Shown piece by piece: positions 44,701 through 56,787 of a DNA stretch of 64,000 nucleotides; position 1 is the first letter of the stretch; each line of letters begins with the position of its first letter. This DNA comes from Tethya wilhelma (lineage: Eukaryota > Porifera > Demospongiae > Tethyida > Tethyidae): the NCBI GenBank assembly GCA_964030475.1, contig CAXIPT010000003.1, forward strand, positions 7,764,453 to 7,828,452. The letters run 5' to 3'. The notes under the pieces were generated by a model, which had not been told where the DNA came from, did no database searches, and saw only the letters and a program-made list of their open reading frames with translations. The translations under genes and the position numbers were made by a program.

Positions 44701-47700
44701 ATGGAAGCTGGAGGTACTGAGCTATCAGTTCTGTGACCAAACAAGCTTTGGCATCCATAGGATTTCCTATAGCAAAAAAACACATAATTATGAAGATATA
44801 GAGTGTTATTGCTTGCTAAAGTTACCTAGAATACACACTAACAAAATGGGAATATATATCAGCAGGTGTACATGGCCTTGAAGCTTTTTTACCTTGGTAT
44901 GCCGCTATTGCAACTCAATCAATCAATCATCATCATACACGCAAAGTGCACCCTTGCCGTATAGCGGGAAATTTTTGTGGGGGAAACGAAATTTGTAAGG
45001 TACGAGGTCGTCATGTATTGTTGCGACGCAATCCATGAAAAATTTTCCCCACAAATTTCTATTTAAGACAAAAGTGCAAAAATGCAAAGATAAAAAAGGC
45101 ACCAACCAAAACATAAACAAGTCTGGTGAGAAAAAAGGGTTCTGTAGCACTGCAGTCACATTTGAGATGCCGTATTTGAAGTACGTAGTTTTCCAGGAAT
45201 TTCAGAGAAGTATGTTTCCCTCAGACATTATGGTGACACAGTTCCTAGTAATAATATTATATAATATATTTTATTGAATCAATCAGGTGGTTGCGCCATA
45301 TTAGTGAGTATGGTATTGCTTTGGTAACTGATGCTCCTGTTGTTGATCGAAATGGAATCAAGGTATGATTCTACTTAATAATTATTTATGTTAATGTAAT
45401 GAAGTCCATAATTATTACGGTATTTATTGTTACTGTAGTCATTGTATTATGTGAAGATCAATTGCATGTTGGTAATATCTTGGTCATTATACAGCTGGCT
45501 GAAAGTGTGGGCCTTACCTACAACAACTACTATGGAGTGGTATGGTGTAACTTCAGTAGTACCGAATTGAATTCCTGCTGCTAGTCTGAGTTGTGTTGTT
45601 TACTATGTACTGAATACAGTTGTATGAAGTTAAAGTCCTTGAGACTGCTAATGATCTTGCCTATAGTCAGTCTGCTCTTCCGTTCCATGTTGATTTGTGT
45701 CACTTTGAGAGCCCTCCTGGTCTGCAGTTGCTCTATTGCTTGCAGTATGTATTTGTATCCTTTATTTTGTATCCATGCACTGTTTGATTAATGTTTCTAT
45801 ACTCCTCTAGGTTTGATGACTGTGTTGAAGGTGGTGAGTCTGTTCTTGTGGATTTTTACAGTGTGGTCTGTGATATGAGAGAGAAGTACCCTCACCATTT
45901 TGAAGTGCTTACACGAGTTCCTTACAACTTCTGTAGACACTATGGAGAGTAAGTTATGGGATGTTTTATGTATTGTGCTTTAGTACAGTGCCTTAGGCCA
46001 CTTTGAATTGCTTAGTTGTTTCCCGTCCACCGCCCGCACCTAAAAATTGCTGTGGTAATTTTTCTTATTATTGTATTAAACCGAAAATTTTAATATTTCG
46101 CGCATGCGCAGTAGTAGTTTAGTGCCAAGTACTGGCTCCTTTTTGCTGTAGTGATGACTATCCTTTTAAATGCCTCTATTTTTGATTCAACCTGCTCAAA
46201 GACACTTGTTCCTTGGACTGTTCACTGTTTTGACGATGAAAGACTGTCACTAAATGGCTGTTTTGAGTTGGTGGTTGCTAAAACTGGTCAAGAAGTACAG
46301 ACTCACAGGTTGGAAGAAGCTGGTTAATTATTTTATGACATCATTTCCTTAATGAATAATGAATAATGGACCGCCTGCCCGCTAGGTCCTGCAAGCTACA
46401 GAGTGGACGGGAAACAACAAAGCAATTCAAAGTGGCCTTATGTAATGATGCATGGTATGATCTCTCATAATCATTGTTGGCTTGTTTTGAGTACTAGCTC
46501 AAAAATTAATAATGCCAAGAGTAAAATAAAAAGGGAAGAAAGTATCAAACTCACAATTGCCCTGTATAATATGTGTGCAGAAAGTTACGTGCTGGAGTTT
46601 GAATCAAAACACCCAGATGTATGTAAGGTTATGTGCACACAAAAATTTTACTCTGCAAGGCATGGTTAATGTTTGCATCGTTGTCAGTCAAGTTGTTTCT
46701 CTCCAGTACTGCAGTCTGAGTGACTCCCTGGACAGTGATTAGAGTTTTGACTCTGTCCAGCAGGCAAGGAAATTTATTCAGCATAACGTATAGAGAGAGT
46801 GGTTTGGCTCAGTACTTCTCCACTGGTACTCAGCTAAGCTGCTGAGTCTAAACTCTTGGTAATGCTCACTGAAATTATGTCCATGCTTTTAGCCTTTCAC
46901 CACTAAAATCCTGCCTAAGATGGACAATAATTTAACTGGTGCACAATAAGAACTCAGGTAGAGTTGCAAACCTTACAGCTGCAAACAGTTAGCCATTTTC
47001 TAAATTTTCAATTGTGCTCTATATTGGAAACCATATCTCTGCAGCTAAACTAAAAGGTTGCCATGACAACGTATTGTCAGCACTAGACATATCCCAAAAT
47101 GGAATTTTGAAGTGGTTGATGCTCTGAACTATAACTAATCGAATAAGTGATTCTACTTTGAAGAATGATGCTTTGAAGTTAGCATTGATCAAGTGGTTGG
47201 TTCCTCATATAAGATACACGAATAATGCATTGTCAGCATTTTTGCTGAACTATACATAATTGTTCAAAAGGAATTTGTACAAAATAAAGCATGCAGTAGT
47301 GGGGTGACAAGAGAAGGATTCTGCATGTGTATAATTATTAGAACAGCAAGCAGTTACATTTTGGAGTAATTTTAGATATCACACACCTCAATTTCTTTCC
47401 TTCGAGTGGGTGTGGTCAATTGTGATGTAATCTGGTTGCTCAGAGGTGGTCAGAATTAGAAACGCATAATTATAGCAATTACATCATGGTAGCAAATTTA
47501 ATTAAAAATCCTGAAGAATTGTTTTTGCTCATTTTGCCACCGTACCGAACAGAACAGCTTGCCATGGCCTGTCTTTGATTGTTGGAGATGCAAAGATGTA
47601 GCATACGAGTCAAGAAGCCAAAAGAGCCACTTTTTGCTAATTATGTTCACGTTTAGGTAGAATATCTCAGAAATTATGCAGGGGTTGAGCGGGGTTAGGT

Positions 47701-48372
47701 TGCTGTCTGACCTTTGCTGTCCAAGGTCTATCCAGAGCAGCAGCTTTCTTGATGTACAGAACTGCAGAAAGTCATGAATACAATGAAACAGTGGATCAAA
47801 AATGGTTTTTTAACCTTTTTTCTTCCAGTTTGCAAGTAGAAAAAGCATCAAGGACAAGCATATATCTCCTCAAGAAGCTGTAATTATATAGTTCGAACAC
47901 TTCTCTTTCTCTAATTTACAAACGTAAATTCCAAAGCAGTCCACGTGCAGTAAATTAACACTCCATAGATCTGCACATGATGCATGTCTGACCTCCTCTG
48001 CTGGTTGCTAGTGATGAATACATGTGTTCAAAGGTCAGCCCAGCTGCATTGTTGAAAGAAAAGCAGTTACTTGACTGAAAGGGTTATATGGTAATTATGG
48101 CCCATCAAAGGGTTATAGTAACTATTGCCCATTGTTATTGGTGTACTTTGCGAAATATTACTGGTTGTCAAGATGATGTGATTCCATGGATGCAAGTAGC
48201 AGCTACGTCATTCTTCTATTATGGATATGAGGTGTAGGATCATAATATCCAAGTTTTATGATTTGCAGGGGCACAAACAGAGTAATGATGGAGTTCAAAA
48301 AGCCACCCATTGTGCTCAATGAAAGAGGAGAGGTAAGGTGTTGAGTATTGTCCACACTCACTCACACACACN

Positions 48373-48458
<86 letters not shown>

Positions 48459-49160
48459 TAGATCATTGCTCTTCGCTATCATCCTCAAAGTGAAGGACCT
48501 CTTTTAGCTTCTCAGGTTAGCTACTGACCCGCAATGGAACAACACTAAAATTCTTGATTTGTTTTTAAAGAGAGAGAAATCAGGGATCTAAGTTTGTTGA
48601 TTACATGCTAGAACATTAGGGGAGTTTGCAAGTGCGTTATTAGAGAATACATGAAATAATAAATTACTGTGTCAGCGATCTTTTATTCCTGATCAGCAAA
48701 TTTTCTCCCTGTGTATAATTACTTCTGTAAATGGAAGAGATTGCTGACTCAGCAATCACATAATTTATAATTGTACACTTGCAACAGCATTAATTTAGTA
48801 GCCCATTATATTTGATGCACAATGTTATGCAAATGCATGTGCGGAGAAAATCAGTGAGTCTTCTTGTTTTGTTATGTGTTCAATATACTATGAGGATGTA
48901 TTGTCTGTTCACAGGAAGATGTGGAGAAGTTCTATGATGCTTTTTCTTGTCTCTGGAAGATGATGAGCACTTCCACACAAGTTAGCTGACACACACACAT
49001 TATAGTTTCATGACCCTTAAGTGGGGTGCATTCGATGCATGGTTCAGTATTTTGTTTGCCAATGACCCCTAGCTACTCTATTGTAACCTCCACCTAGCCA
49101 GTAACCGGTAATTGGCCTATAAAAACTTTGGTTGCTAGGCAATGGCAAACACACACACAN

Positions 49161-49221
<61 letters not shown>

Positions 49222-49385
49222 CACACACATACACACACACATACATGCTCTCACACACATGCACATGCACACACACACACACATAATATATTATGCTCAC
49301 ACACACACGTACACGCACACACTCACACATACACACACACACACATGCTCACACACACACATGTACACACACACACTCACACATG

Positions 49386-49416
<31 letters not shown>

Positions 49417-49453
49417 GCACATACACACACACGCACATACACACACACACACA

Positions 49454-49484
<31 letters not shown>

Positions 49485-49775
49485 TACATCAGTTTCTTCA
49501 TCGTTTGAGGCCTGGAGAAGTTTTGACTTACAACAATCGACGGATGGTACATGGTAGGAGACCAATGAAGGCCAATGGTGGGATGAGGCACATACAGGTG
49601 ATGTTTTGACATAGAATTATTATGGGGTTAATTTCTAATCTGTACATGTATATGTAACTTTCAGGGTTGCTATGTGATCATTGATGAGTTCAAGAGCAAG
49701 GTTCGAGTGTTAGCTTCAAAATTTGCTCCTCCAGGATACCGTGTCAAGAATATGTTTAACACTGATTCCCTTTGA
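38791..49775 (+). CDS. Gamma-butyrobetaine/trimethyllysine dioxygenase, copy B (BBOX1-like)
   Basis: Thirteen exons in frame, 450 residues: 38791-38918, 39011-39237, 39480-39634, 40009-40067, 45287-45362, 45495-45539, 45620-45744, 45811-45948, 48269-48332, 48462-48515, 48915-48980, 49493-49597, 49665-49775. Exon 1 is a basic, hydroxylated presequence (MSVPLIVRKSWSIFS). Exons 2-3 form the zinc-binding N-terminal domain (LRHNCRCPSC, GHFHSDWL). The iron triad is HVD in FHVDLCHFESPPG (exon 7) plus the His of RRMVHGRR (exon 12), with Arg for 2-oxoglutarate. Every intron uses GT-AG. Exon 4 exists twice (also 43603-43661). The exon is 59 nt, so using both would shift the frame. Very long CA repeats sit in introns 9-11. 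Same architecture as copy C, from which it differs little in exons 1-3. Confidence 0.88.
40101..40308. mobile_element. TACCGTATACCGC foldback MITE
   Basis: Inverted ends TACCGTATACCGCTTAATTTT and its complement. Copied with the tandem duplication (43695-43839, with an internal deletion). Confidence 0.7.
40923..41131. mobile_element. TACCGTATAGCGGG foldback MITE
   Basis: Near-palindromic, ends TACCGTATAGCGGGAAATTTT and inverse. Partner in the right duplicate: 44460-44669. Confidence 0.75.
41680..41744. repeat. N gap and CA microsatellite
   Basis: Fifteen or so Ns (41680-41694) followed by a (CA)n tract to 41744. The repeat probably stopped assembly. Confidence 0.8.
42605..42890. mobile_element. 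AAGCCTCGGCAC-family MITE (one end)
   Basis: TTAAGCCTCGGCACGTGC with hairpin, GTCT repeat, and the inner block ending GCGCTTAGCTTCGAGACCACGCC. Right end not found. Confidence 0.55.
42935..43547. mobile_element. DNA element with GTCTGGCTGGCCAGACTC ends, TA target
   Basis: Inverted ends of about 50 bp (GTCTGGCTGGCCAGACTCTT...) with TA on each side. The right TA touches the first base of the right tandem duplicate at 43550. Confidence 0.75.
43550..45256. repeat. Tandem duplication, right copy (second BBOX-B exon 4)
   Basis: Contains exon copy 43603-43661 with intact splice sites and only one base changed (GTT to GCT), the foldbacks 43695-43839 and 44460-44669, and a partial one from 44956. Confidence 0.8.
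45996..46437. mobile_element. Harbinger-like MITE with TTA target
   Basis: Ends GGCCACTTTGAATTGC...GCAATTCAAAGTGGCC flanked by TTA. Inner part reads CGCCCGC and GCGCATGCGCAG, like the relative at 10042. BBOX-B intron 8. Confidence 0.75.
46690..47250. repeat. Diverged relative of the element at 50662-51382
   Basis: Shared blocks include AAGATGGACAA, CCATATCTCTGCA and GGTTGCCATGACAAC in the same order and orientation. Ends not resolved. Confidence 0.5.
47515..48050. repeat. Inverse copy of the BBOX-A intron repeat at 27600-28335
   Basis: See shared blocks GCTTGCCATGGCCTGTC and GAGGAGATATATG. Located in BBOX-B intron 8. Confidence 0.6.
48361..48457. repeat. (CA)n microsatellite
   Basis: Nearly pure, with an N at 48372. 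Directly precedes exon 10 of BBOX-B (acceptor TATAG). Confidence 0.9.
49147..49487. repeat. Long interrupted (CA)n tract
   Basis: About 340 bp of CA with ATG/CGC/TC interruptions and an N at 49160, ending five bases before the acceptor of BBOX-B exon 12. Open frames across it are an artefact of the repeat. Confidence 0.9.
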
Positions 49776-50129
49776 CAGCAGCTATAATATTATTATAATT
49801 ATTATTTTGTACAATAGTATTATATATTTTTTCACCACTTTTATCAGGCCTATATTTTTGTAACTTTTAAATTAAGTGGAAAGGAGAATAATATTATATT
49901 GTATATCAGTATAACCTTAAGTCATGATTGTATATACAACGCCATGCATGATTATGCTACGTACTGCTGGGTTGATTTTATAATGCTTTTTAAAGTAATA
50001 TTAATGATTATAAAATAATAATAAGATATTCTTTACCAGAGACTATACATAAATGCACATGTAAGCATGCATGCAGTGTGCTCTAAACACACACACTACT
50101 ACACACAGCTACAGACATGCATATACTCA
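49776..50129. other. Convergent intergenic region
   Basis: AT-rich 3' flanks of BBOX-B and the kinase gene. Poly(A)-signal-like AATAAT/ATAATAATAA strings occur but I cannot pick a site. Confidence 0.4.
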
Positions 50130-50517
50130 TCAGAGAGCTATGCAGTGAGTTGAAGATAAAAGTTTAATTAAGTTTGTGAGACACAATGAGAGATCCTTCT
50201 GAATCAGCTGCTGCTCGTGTATCACTGATGTTTGTGATAGTCTGTCGAATATTTCTGCCAACAGCAAAACATTTTGCTGTACCTCTGTTAGCTGCAAAAC
50301 GTAAAATTTTACAATGAAATCCTCTCACTAGTATAATACACAGAAAAATGTTGCCAATATCAAGCACAAAAGATTGCTGACTATATACAATGTCATGCTC
50401 AAGTAAGCACCTCAGCTATTATTGGTGGTGCCTTGAAAGTTTTAGTGGTTATTCCTGTCGTTCAGGAGATATTCTACTGCATGGGATAAGTGGACGCACA
50501 CACACACACACACACAT

Positions 50518-50560
<43 letters not shown>

Positions 50561-53500
50561 TGACACAACTACTGTAACCCTCAACCAATTAATGCTGAGG
50601 TTAATGAAACTGAGTATTTTAATAACTATTAAATGACAATATGTAGTAAGCAACGTTAAAGCTACAGTGCTTGTAGTCTATAGAGTAGAATTCATGTTTT
50701 TGCCTACAAGTAACAACTTTGTCAAATCTAACTTTAGGATGAATATTAAGCTTTTTTTTGAATGGATAAGCCTAGTTATGGGTATAGGTACACTCTAATG
50801 TGGCTCAGGACTGCCAAACATTTTGCACCTCCCCAATTTTTAGAGTGTGGTCAAAATCAGATTTGACGGTTTTTTGGAATTTTGTAGTTCTAACCCAGAT
50901 ATTACTCTTAGTGTAGGGTTTCAAAAGAAGCTGATTGCAGTCAAAGCTAATACATTTAATGATGAACTTGTCATGCAAGTTTCAGATCTTAGCTGTTAGT
51001 ATTTCTTGAGTTTCTTCGCTAACTGAAAATGGTGTCAAAAAGTTGAAAAAATGCTCATTGAAAGTGATGTGTTTGCTTTTAGCCAGCCAAAATCCTACCC
51101 AAGATGGACAAACTGGTGACCAAAGCTCAGGTAAAGTTGTAGACCTTAGCCATAAACAGTTTGTCATTTTCTTCCCTAACATATTTCCCAAAAAAGCTTC
51201 ATATCAGAAGCCATATCTCTGCACCTAAAGGTTGCCATGACAACATATTGAGTTTTGTTATAGAGTAATGATCCATATTGATGATGATCCAAAAAAAATT
51301 ATTTGAAGATGCTTTGTTTGGGAATTATACTCACATAACCTCAAAATGGGGAATTCTACTCTATAGACTGCAAGCACTGTAGTTAGAGAGCAAGAAGTTT
51401 AGCTATATTTTCGTGAGGGCAGTCAGCTCAACATGTTTAGAATCAAGAGCTTGAAAAGGGGGCTATGAGTGTCTGAGTTTAATCATATGCATTAGGAAAT
51501 CTGTAAAAATGATGGGACCACTTGATAACAATCGCAAATAGCTTACATGTGCTTTCAAATGATGATTCTCTACTTTATATCCCTCAAGTTTGTTTACAAC
51601 AGCAAGCAAGTCACCAATACACTCTTTGTCAATGATGAGTGGAAGCTAGAGTAGTGAACAACAACACAACATAATAATTATTATTATTTACAAGTACAAT
51701 ATAATTGGACATCCCAGTACACACAGAACATGCAATAATTGTTTCCAACCTCAGTTACCTGATTATCTCTCAAGGATTGCACATCTGCCATCTATACAAT
51801 AATACACAAGACATGCACTGGATTAGAAGTACGAATACAAAGAGTACTGTTATTGCAGTGGTCCATCCTAAGTACAATAACCATGAATGTATTTGTGGTG
51901 TGAACTTGGCAGTCTTGTAATCAGTGCAGAATAAATGCATGCAAGCAAAATCACGTTCTAGCATTAAAATCAACATACCTCTAGTGGTGTTACAACTTTG
52001 TCTACAGAAGGATGTACTCTCATTTCCACTGGTAATGAATGTTGCTAAAAAAAGTCAAATAGAAGAAAATAATCATATTTATAAGAAAAGGTGTCTGTGT
52101 CTGTCTGTGCATCATAAGAGTTCAATGTGCAAGTGATGTAACCTTGGGCTATAATGTTACCTTTTCTTTGTGCTCTGGAGAATATAAGCTATAGGAAAAG
52201 AGTGCCTAAAGTAGCTTATGTAGCACTAGTCAAGGATAGAACCACAGGGTCTACACGAGGTTTCTTGTAGCTTTCCAGAAACATGACATAACTGAGTAGC
52301 CTGTAAGACTAGTGAGCGAAGTGAGCCATACTCCTTATACAATGATCTACAGTGGCGTAGCCAAGATTTTAGAAAAGAGGGAGCAATAAAAATATTGCGC
52401 GCAAAGCGCGCCGGAAATTTTGTGCGATCGGAAACCACACCCACCTAATTAACTAACTTTAGCCCCTCCCATTCATTAAATTGAACCGCAGCACGCGCTC
52501 GCTAGATCGAACGCTCTCTAAAGTTTTGTAGCAGCAAAAAGAAAGCTTTTAAAAGTTGTTTTTGTATTGAATTCTGGCCAAAGATGACTGTTAAGCAGCG
52601 TTGCTAAAGTAAGTGCACGAAAGAATAGCGCATTATAATACCAAAGCGTAAATTTCGCGACTGAAAAAAGGGGGGGCAAATGCCCCCTGTGCCCCCCCCT
52701 GGCTACGCCACTGATCTATAAGTAGCAAAGTTGCAAAATTATAAGTCACCAACATGAAGCTTGAATGAGCCATAACACAGTGGGACCCCTCTTAGTGACT
52801 ACCCCTGATCACGACCACCTTGTGTAGGGGTCAATTACTTGATTGATACCAAAAGATTCTCGGCTGATTTAGCACAAAAAAAAACCCGATTGTCATGGAC
52901 TCAATAAATGCAACAGGGTAAAAAAAACAACAAACCCACTATAAATGTTATTGACTGAATGTTGTGTGCTATAATGCATTGTATTGCTGGGCACTAGAGT
53001 GAAAAGCAATTACATCAAGGACTGTGAAAACCCTGCACGAACTACAGTTTGATCACTAAGGATGATCTGATTATCTATATACTGACAGCAAAGACATGTA
53101 ATTGAACTAGCATTACTAGTTGGCAAGCGACTACCACACTAGGCCCTAAAAAGTCTCTGGCTGCATACAGGAGGCAACCATCAGTGCTGTGAGCAAAGCA
53201 CTGAGCTGAACCCGCCCCGCCTTGAGCCATTCTTAGGTGTGTCAAGAGTTATGCACCTATTTTGCCATTCATTGCAGTATTTTCTATATCTAATTCTTCA
53301 AAGTAGGCACAATATGATTTTGCATACTTATGTAAACGTAATACTTACTACTTTTCGCAAATCCACTGCCAAGTTTTCACTAGCTGTCCTTTGCCTCCTT
53401 TTTGCTGTAAATCGAAATGGCCTAATACGACTAGACTCATTGGAAGCCTGGTACTTCTTGGAGTGTTTTTTCAAATCAGTAACCTAGACATAGCAATCCA

Positions 53501-56500
53501 CGACAATTATAGTACTGTATGTTATAAATCCCATCTAACATAGTTACTCTAATATAAAATAATGGAAGCAGTGGACATGGCTCATAACCTCTGGTAAAAT
53601 AACAGTGGTTATAATCCATACTACCCTCCCCAGTTCAGTTGTAGTTCATAGACAATGTAATAGAAACTAAGGTGCATATTGTTTCCAAGATGACTAGCAT
53701 ATTGTTTTCATGAAGATTGATGGAGTCAAAAACTACACTTTTGGTAAAAAATCAAATAGCTGAGTCAGCACATTTCGTGATTTTTAAATGGGGAAACAAC
53801 CACAAGTTAGCTCAAAATTGAACATTAGACACACCACAAAACCAGTATTCAGTTTGCTGCTTCAGCTACTTTGGCATAGCATAGGCTATTACAGTAGACT
53901 GTCCATTAGTAGACAATCCCCAGAAGTAGACATATACTAGTCTATCGAGCTAGACCCATTTTTCGCTTTAACGACCCTTTCCTATGACTAACACGGCGAA
54001 AAATTTTTTGCCGTGTGAGTCATAGTTGAGCGAAAAATGGGTCTAGCTCGATAGACTAGACATATACCTACCATATAGCTGACAAACTTCTTGTCTTAAT
54101 TGGATTTCCTATACTTAAAGTTCCTAAATACAGTTCTCGCTAGTTTCCTTCTACTTCTGAGCTGTTTGAGTGGAGTTTTGACATGAACAAGAGTTTAGAA
54201 CACATTGACAGTTTACAAGCAAAAATTTAATCTTGAAACAGAGAACAAATATTACAAAAAGCAACACTAACATTGTATTCTTGAAGTTTCTGGAGTTTCT
54301 TTTCAGAGTCTTGAATGGAACAGTCAAAAAACCAAGGGAAATATGAAAAACTGAAGGAAACACACCTGTTTTTCCTAGGCCCTTGCTCAGGTTTATTCAT
54401 GTGATGCACCGTGAAAAAATGCGCTAATAAAAGTCCATCTGGTTTGAGAATGCCCGTAGAAAAAATCGAATAACTTTCTTATTATCCAACCGATTTCAAA
54501 ATTTCAAGCACCATTGGCAAGCGATCAATCTCCCCACTCTTTTGGTTGCTTATTCAGCTCCCTACGCCTTACCAGTCAAAAGTTAGCTATTTTGTCCCAT
54601 AGGAAAAGTATGGCATGAATCTCATTATTTCACTTCCAGTGGCATTCTCAAACCAGATGGACTTTAATAGCAAGACTTCTTGGGTCATAAATCCCTCTAC
54701 AGTGTACAATAACCAATCCACTTCATGTACCTGCTTTTCATAAGACATCACTTGAGCCTTTGCATCATTCAGTTCCGTTTGAATCTCCTCAACCATCTCT
54801 CTTAGGCTCTCGCTAGTCTCATGTGCTCTCTCACGATCCCTTCTCTCCTCTTCAAAATCAGACTTGTAAGTGTTGGCCTGTAAGGGTAAAATGATAATAG
54901 TCATTAGAGAACCCAATTACACCATGATTAGACTTGTACCTGAACTCGGCAAACCTCCATGTCCATTCTTGTTTCTTCCACCTTCTGCAAAGCATGATCT
55001 AAATGATTTTTTAAGTCTTCAATTAACATAGATTTTTCCTTTAGCTCAACTTTCTGCAAATCATTTTCCTGCCTTGCAGCCTTTAAAGACTCTTTTAGTT
55101 CTAAAATGTCACCATGGGTAAGACCAGTAAGGCATTGGCTTGGATTAGCTGCTTCACATAACTGAAATGAAATGGGAAGCACGACATTGTAAATACTACT
55201 GTGTAGCATAGTATACGTACTGATAATGGTGCACGCAAACAACTGTGACAAAGGTTATTGCATGCAGCAAGCCCAACACATTCCCTATAGGCTAGTCTTT
55301 TTCTCAGGCTCTCCCCACATATGTGCTTAATGAGGCTACATTATTACAAGCAACATGACATTGCCAGCAAATATTCAAGTATATCTGCATGACACTAACA
55401 AACTATAATTTTTTGCCCTTCAAACTGGCAATACATACATACATTGTTTCAAAACCGTAAAGTGAGGAATAACACATTAGGTTTACTATCAACATTACCC
55501 AGTGTATTTTGGCCTTTTACTGATCAAGATAAACCAAACACACCTGCTGTTTACTACTACCTTCTGACCACAGGAACAACCATTGCTGCTAAATCAGCAA
55601 GGTACACATCAAAATTTGTCACCAGAAAAAACATACCTCTCCTTCATCTCCCCAGCAGAGAATTACATCAGAGAGACATACTGGATGATGGACAGACAAG
55701 GTCTTTAGATGACCATGAAGTATCTTTACAGTTGGACGTTGATGTGACTTATCATGGAGACATTGCTTTGCAAGTTCACTAAGGCTCTCATGACTAGGTA
55801 ACAATTGAAGCTTCTTGAACCATTTTTGCCGCTTCAATATTTGTACGTGATCATTTTGTAGAGCAGCGGCTATATCTGGATCATCAGTTACATCATATAC
55901 TATTGGAAATTCTTGAACAGCAACAAAGAGTGAGAGTTGTCCAAATGAAAAAATATCCAATTCTTTCCCATAAACAGGATTCTCGCGAAGTGCCTCAGGA
56001 GACATGTACGCAAGAGCTCCAGGACAAGATGTTTGCCTGGCCATCTCGTTTGGATGAAGATTCAAAAGTTTAGAGACACCTAAATCAGCGATCTTTGCAC
56101 GCAAGTCTCTCGTCAACAATACATTGCTAGCAGTCAAGTCTCGGTGAATTATTGCTGGAGTTTGACAATGTAAGTAGCTAAGACCTGACAGTACATCGTT
56201 CAACATTGAAAACTTCACAGAGATTGGAATGCTACAGATATGAGGTCTTTTCCTGGTCAGAAATTGCTCCAGATCAGTATGAAGGTTTTCCATCAGCAGA
56301 GAAAGATCATTGGAATCCACACCAAAATGAACGCCAACAAACTCAACAATATTAGGATGATCAAGTTTACTCAATAAATGACACTCATTTCTGAACTTCC
56401 TTAGAATAGCTTCTCCATCATCACTGCAATTAGCATCATTGCAGGGACGCAAAAGAATATTGTGTAGTTTTTTTGCTATTCTAGGCACACCCTTCACTGT

Positions 56501-56614
56501 CACTTTGTAGACGGCTCCAAAGGAACCTGCACCTTTCTGATCACCGAGAGACAGTCCCTCCACATCTCTAACAGCATACTCAGCTAGATCATCTTGTCCG
56601 CACTCGGCAGTCAT
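50130..56614 (-). CDS. Protein kinase fused to a UBAN ubiquitin-binding coiled coil
   Basis: Eight phase-0 exons: 56614-55637, 55161-54940, 54877-54731, 53483-53349, 52044-51979, 51791-51759, 51645-51547, 50291-50130; 613 residues. Residues 22-305 are a kinase: GAGSFG (28-33), Lys48/49, Glu77, HRDLTASN (157-164), DLG (177-179) instead of DFG, SPEA (205-208), Asp220, Arg293. All catalytic residues are present. Residues 330-400 are coiled coil. Exon 3 (401-449) reads YKSDFEEERRDRERAHE, matching the D-F-x-x-E-R core of NEMO, optineurin and ABIN, closest to ABIN. Then a basic segment (RFTAKRRQRT) and more coiled coil to the end. UBAN domains bind linear ubiquitin, so it may be a ubiquitin-controlled kinase in innate signalling (inference). 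The kinase belongs to the TKL-like group. A 28-nt microexon (52189-52162) with a later acceptor at 52028 also stays in frame. Confidence 0.82.
50490..50558. repeat. (CA)n microsatellite
   Basis: CA tract interrupted once by ATGCG. Last intron of the kinase-UBAN gene. Confidence 0.85.
50662..51382. mobile_element. DNA element with CTACAGTGCTTG ends, in a kinase-UBAN intron
   Basis: Inverted ends CTACAGTGCTTGTAGTCTAT and its near-complement, about 30 bp, enclosing 720 bp. No transposase. Related sequence at 46690. Confidence 0.65.
52350..52713. mobile_element. hAT-like MITE with CAGTGGCGTAGCCA ends
   Basis: CAGTGGCGTAGCCA at the left and TGGCTACGCCACTG at the right, with GGGGGGGCAAATGCCCCC near the right end. 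This end type is widespread in metazoan hAT elements. The flanks share ATCTA. Confidence 0.8.
53935..54058. repeat. CTAGTCTATCGAGCTAGACC foldback
   Basis: Hairpin with arms over 30 bp, TTTTTCGCT inside. Kinase-UBAN intron 3. Confidence 0.7.
54427..54668. mobile_element. MITE with AAAGTCCATCTGG ends
   Basis: Inverted ends AAAGTCCATCTGGTTTGAGA and complement. The inside shares TACCAGTCAAAAGTTA-type sequence with the element at 59428. Lies in intron 3 close to the UBAN exon. Confidence 0.65.
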
Positions 56615-56787
56615 GTTTTAGCTCTAGCTCTGAAGATGACAATGGTGTGCATTAAATGGAAAGGCTTTTCTGGTACACAAAATCCCCCATGCATGAATTT
56701 ATGTGTATGACCATTGAAAAATGATTTCTACAAACACATTGACACATAATTATAATTATCCTGCCAAAGTAACATAATGTTATGATA

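Noticed and set aside
46403..46742. Frames between BBOX-B exons 8 and 9 as extra exons
   Set aside because: They overlap a MITE and a repeat, and the exon 8 to exon 9 join (45948/48269) already keeps the frame and family alignment.
49132..49609. Open frames of 60-155 residues on both strands
   Set aside because: They are Thr-His or Cys-Val repeats made by the CA tract. Only the last part (49493-49597) is real, as BBOX-B exon 12.
55444..55782. Plus-strand 112-residue frame
   Set aside because: Antisense to the kinase exon and its intron; no domain.
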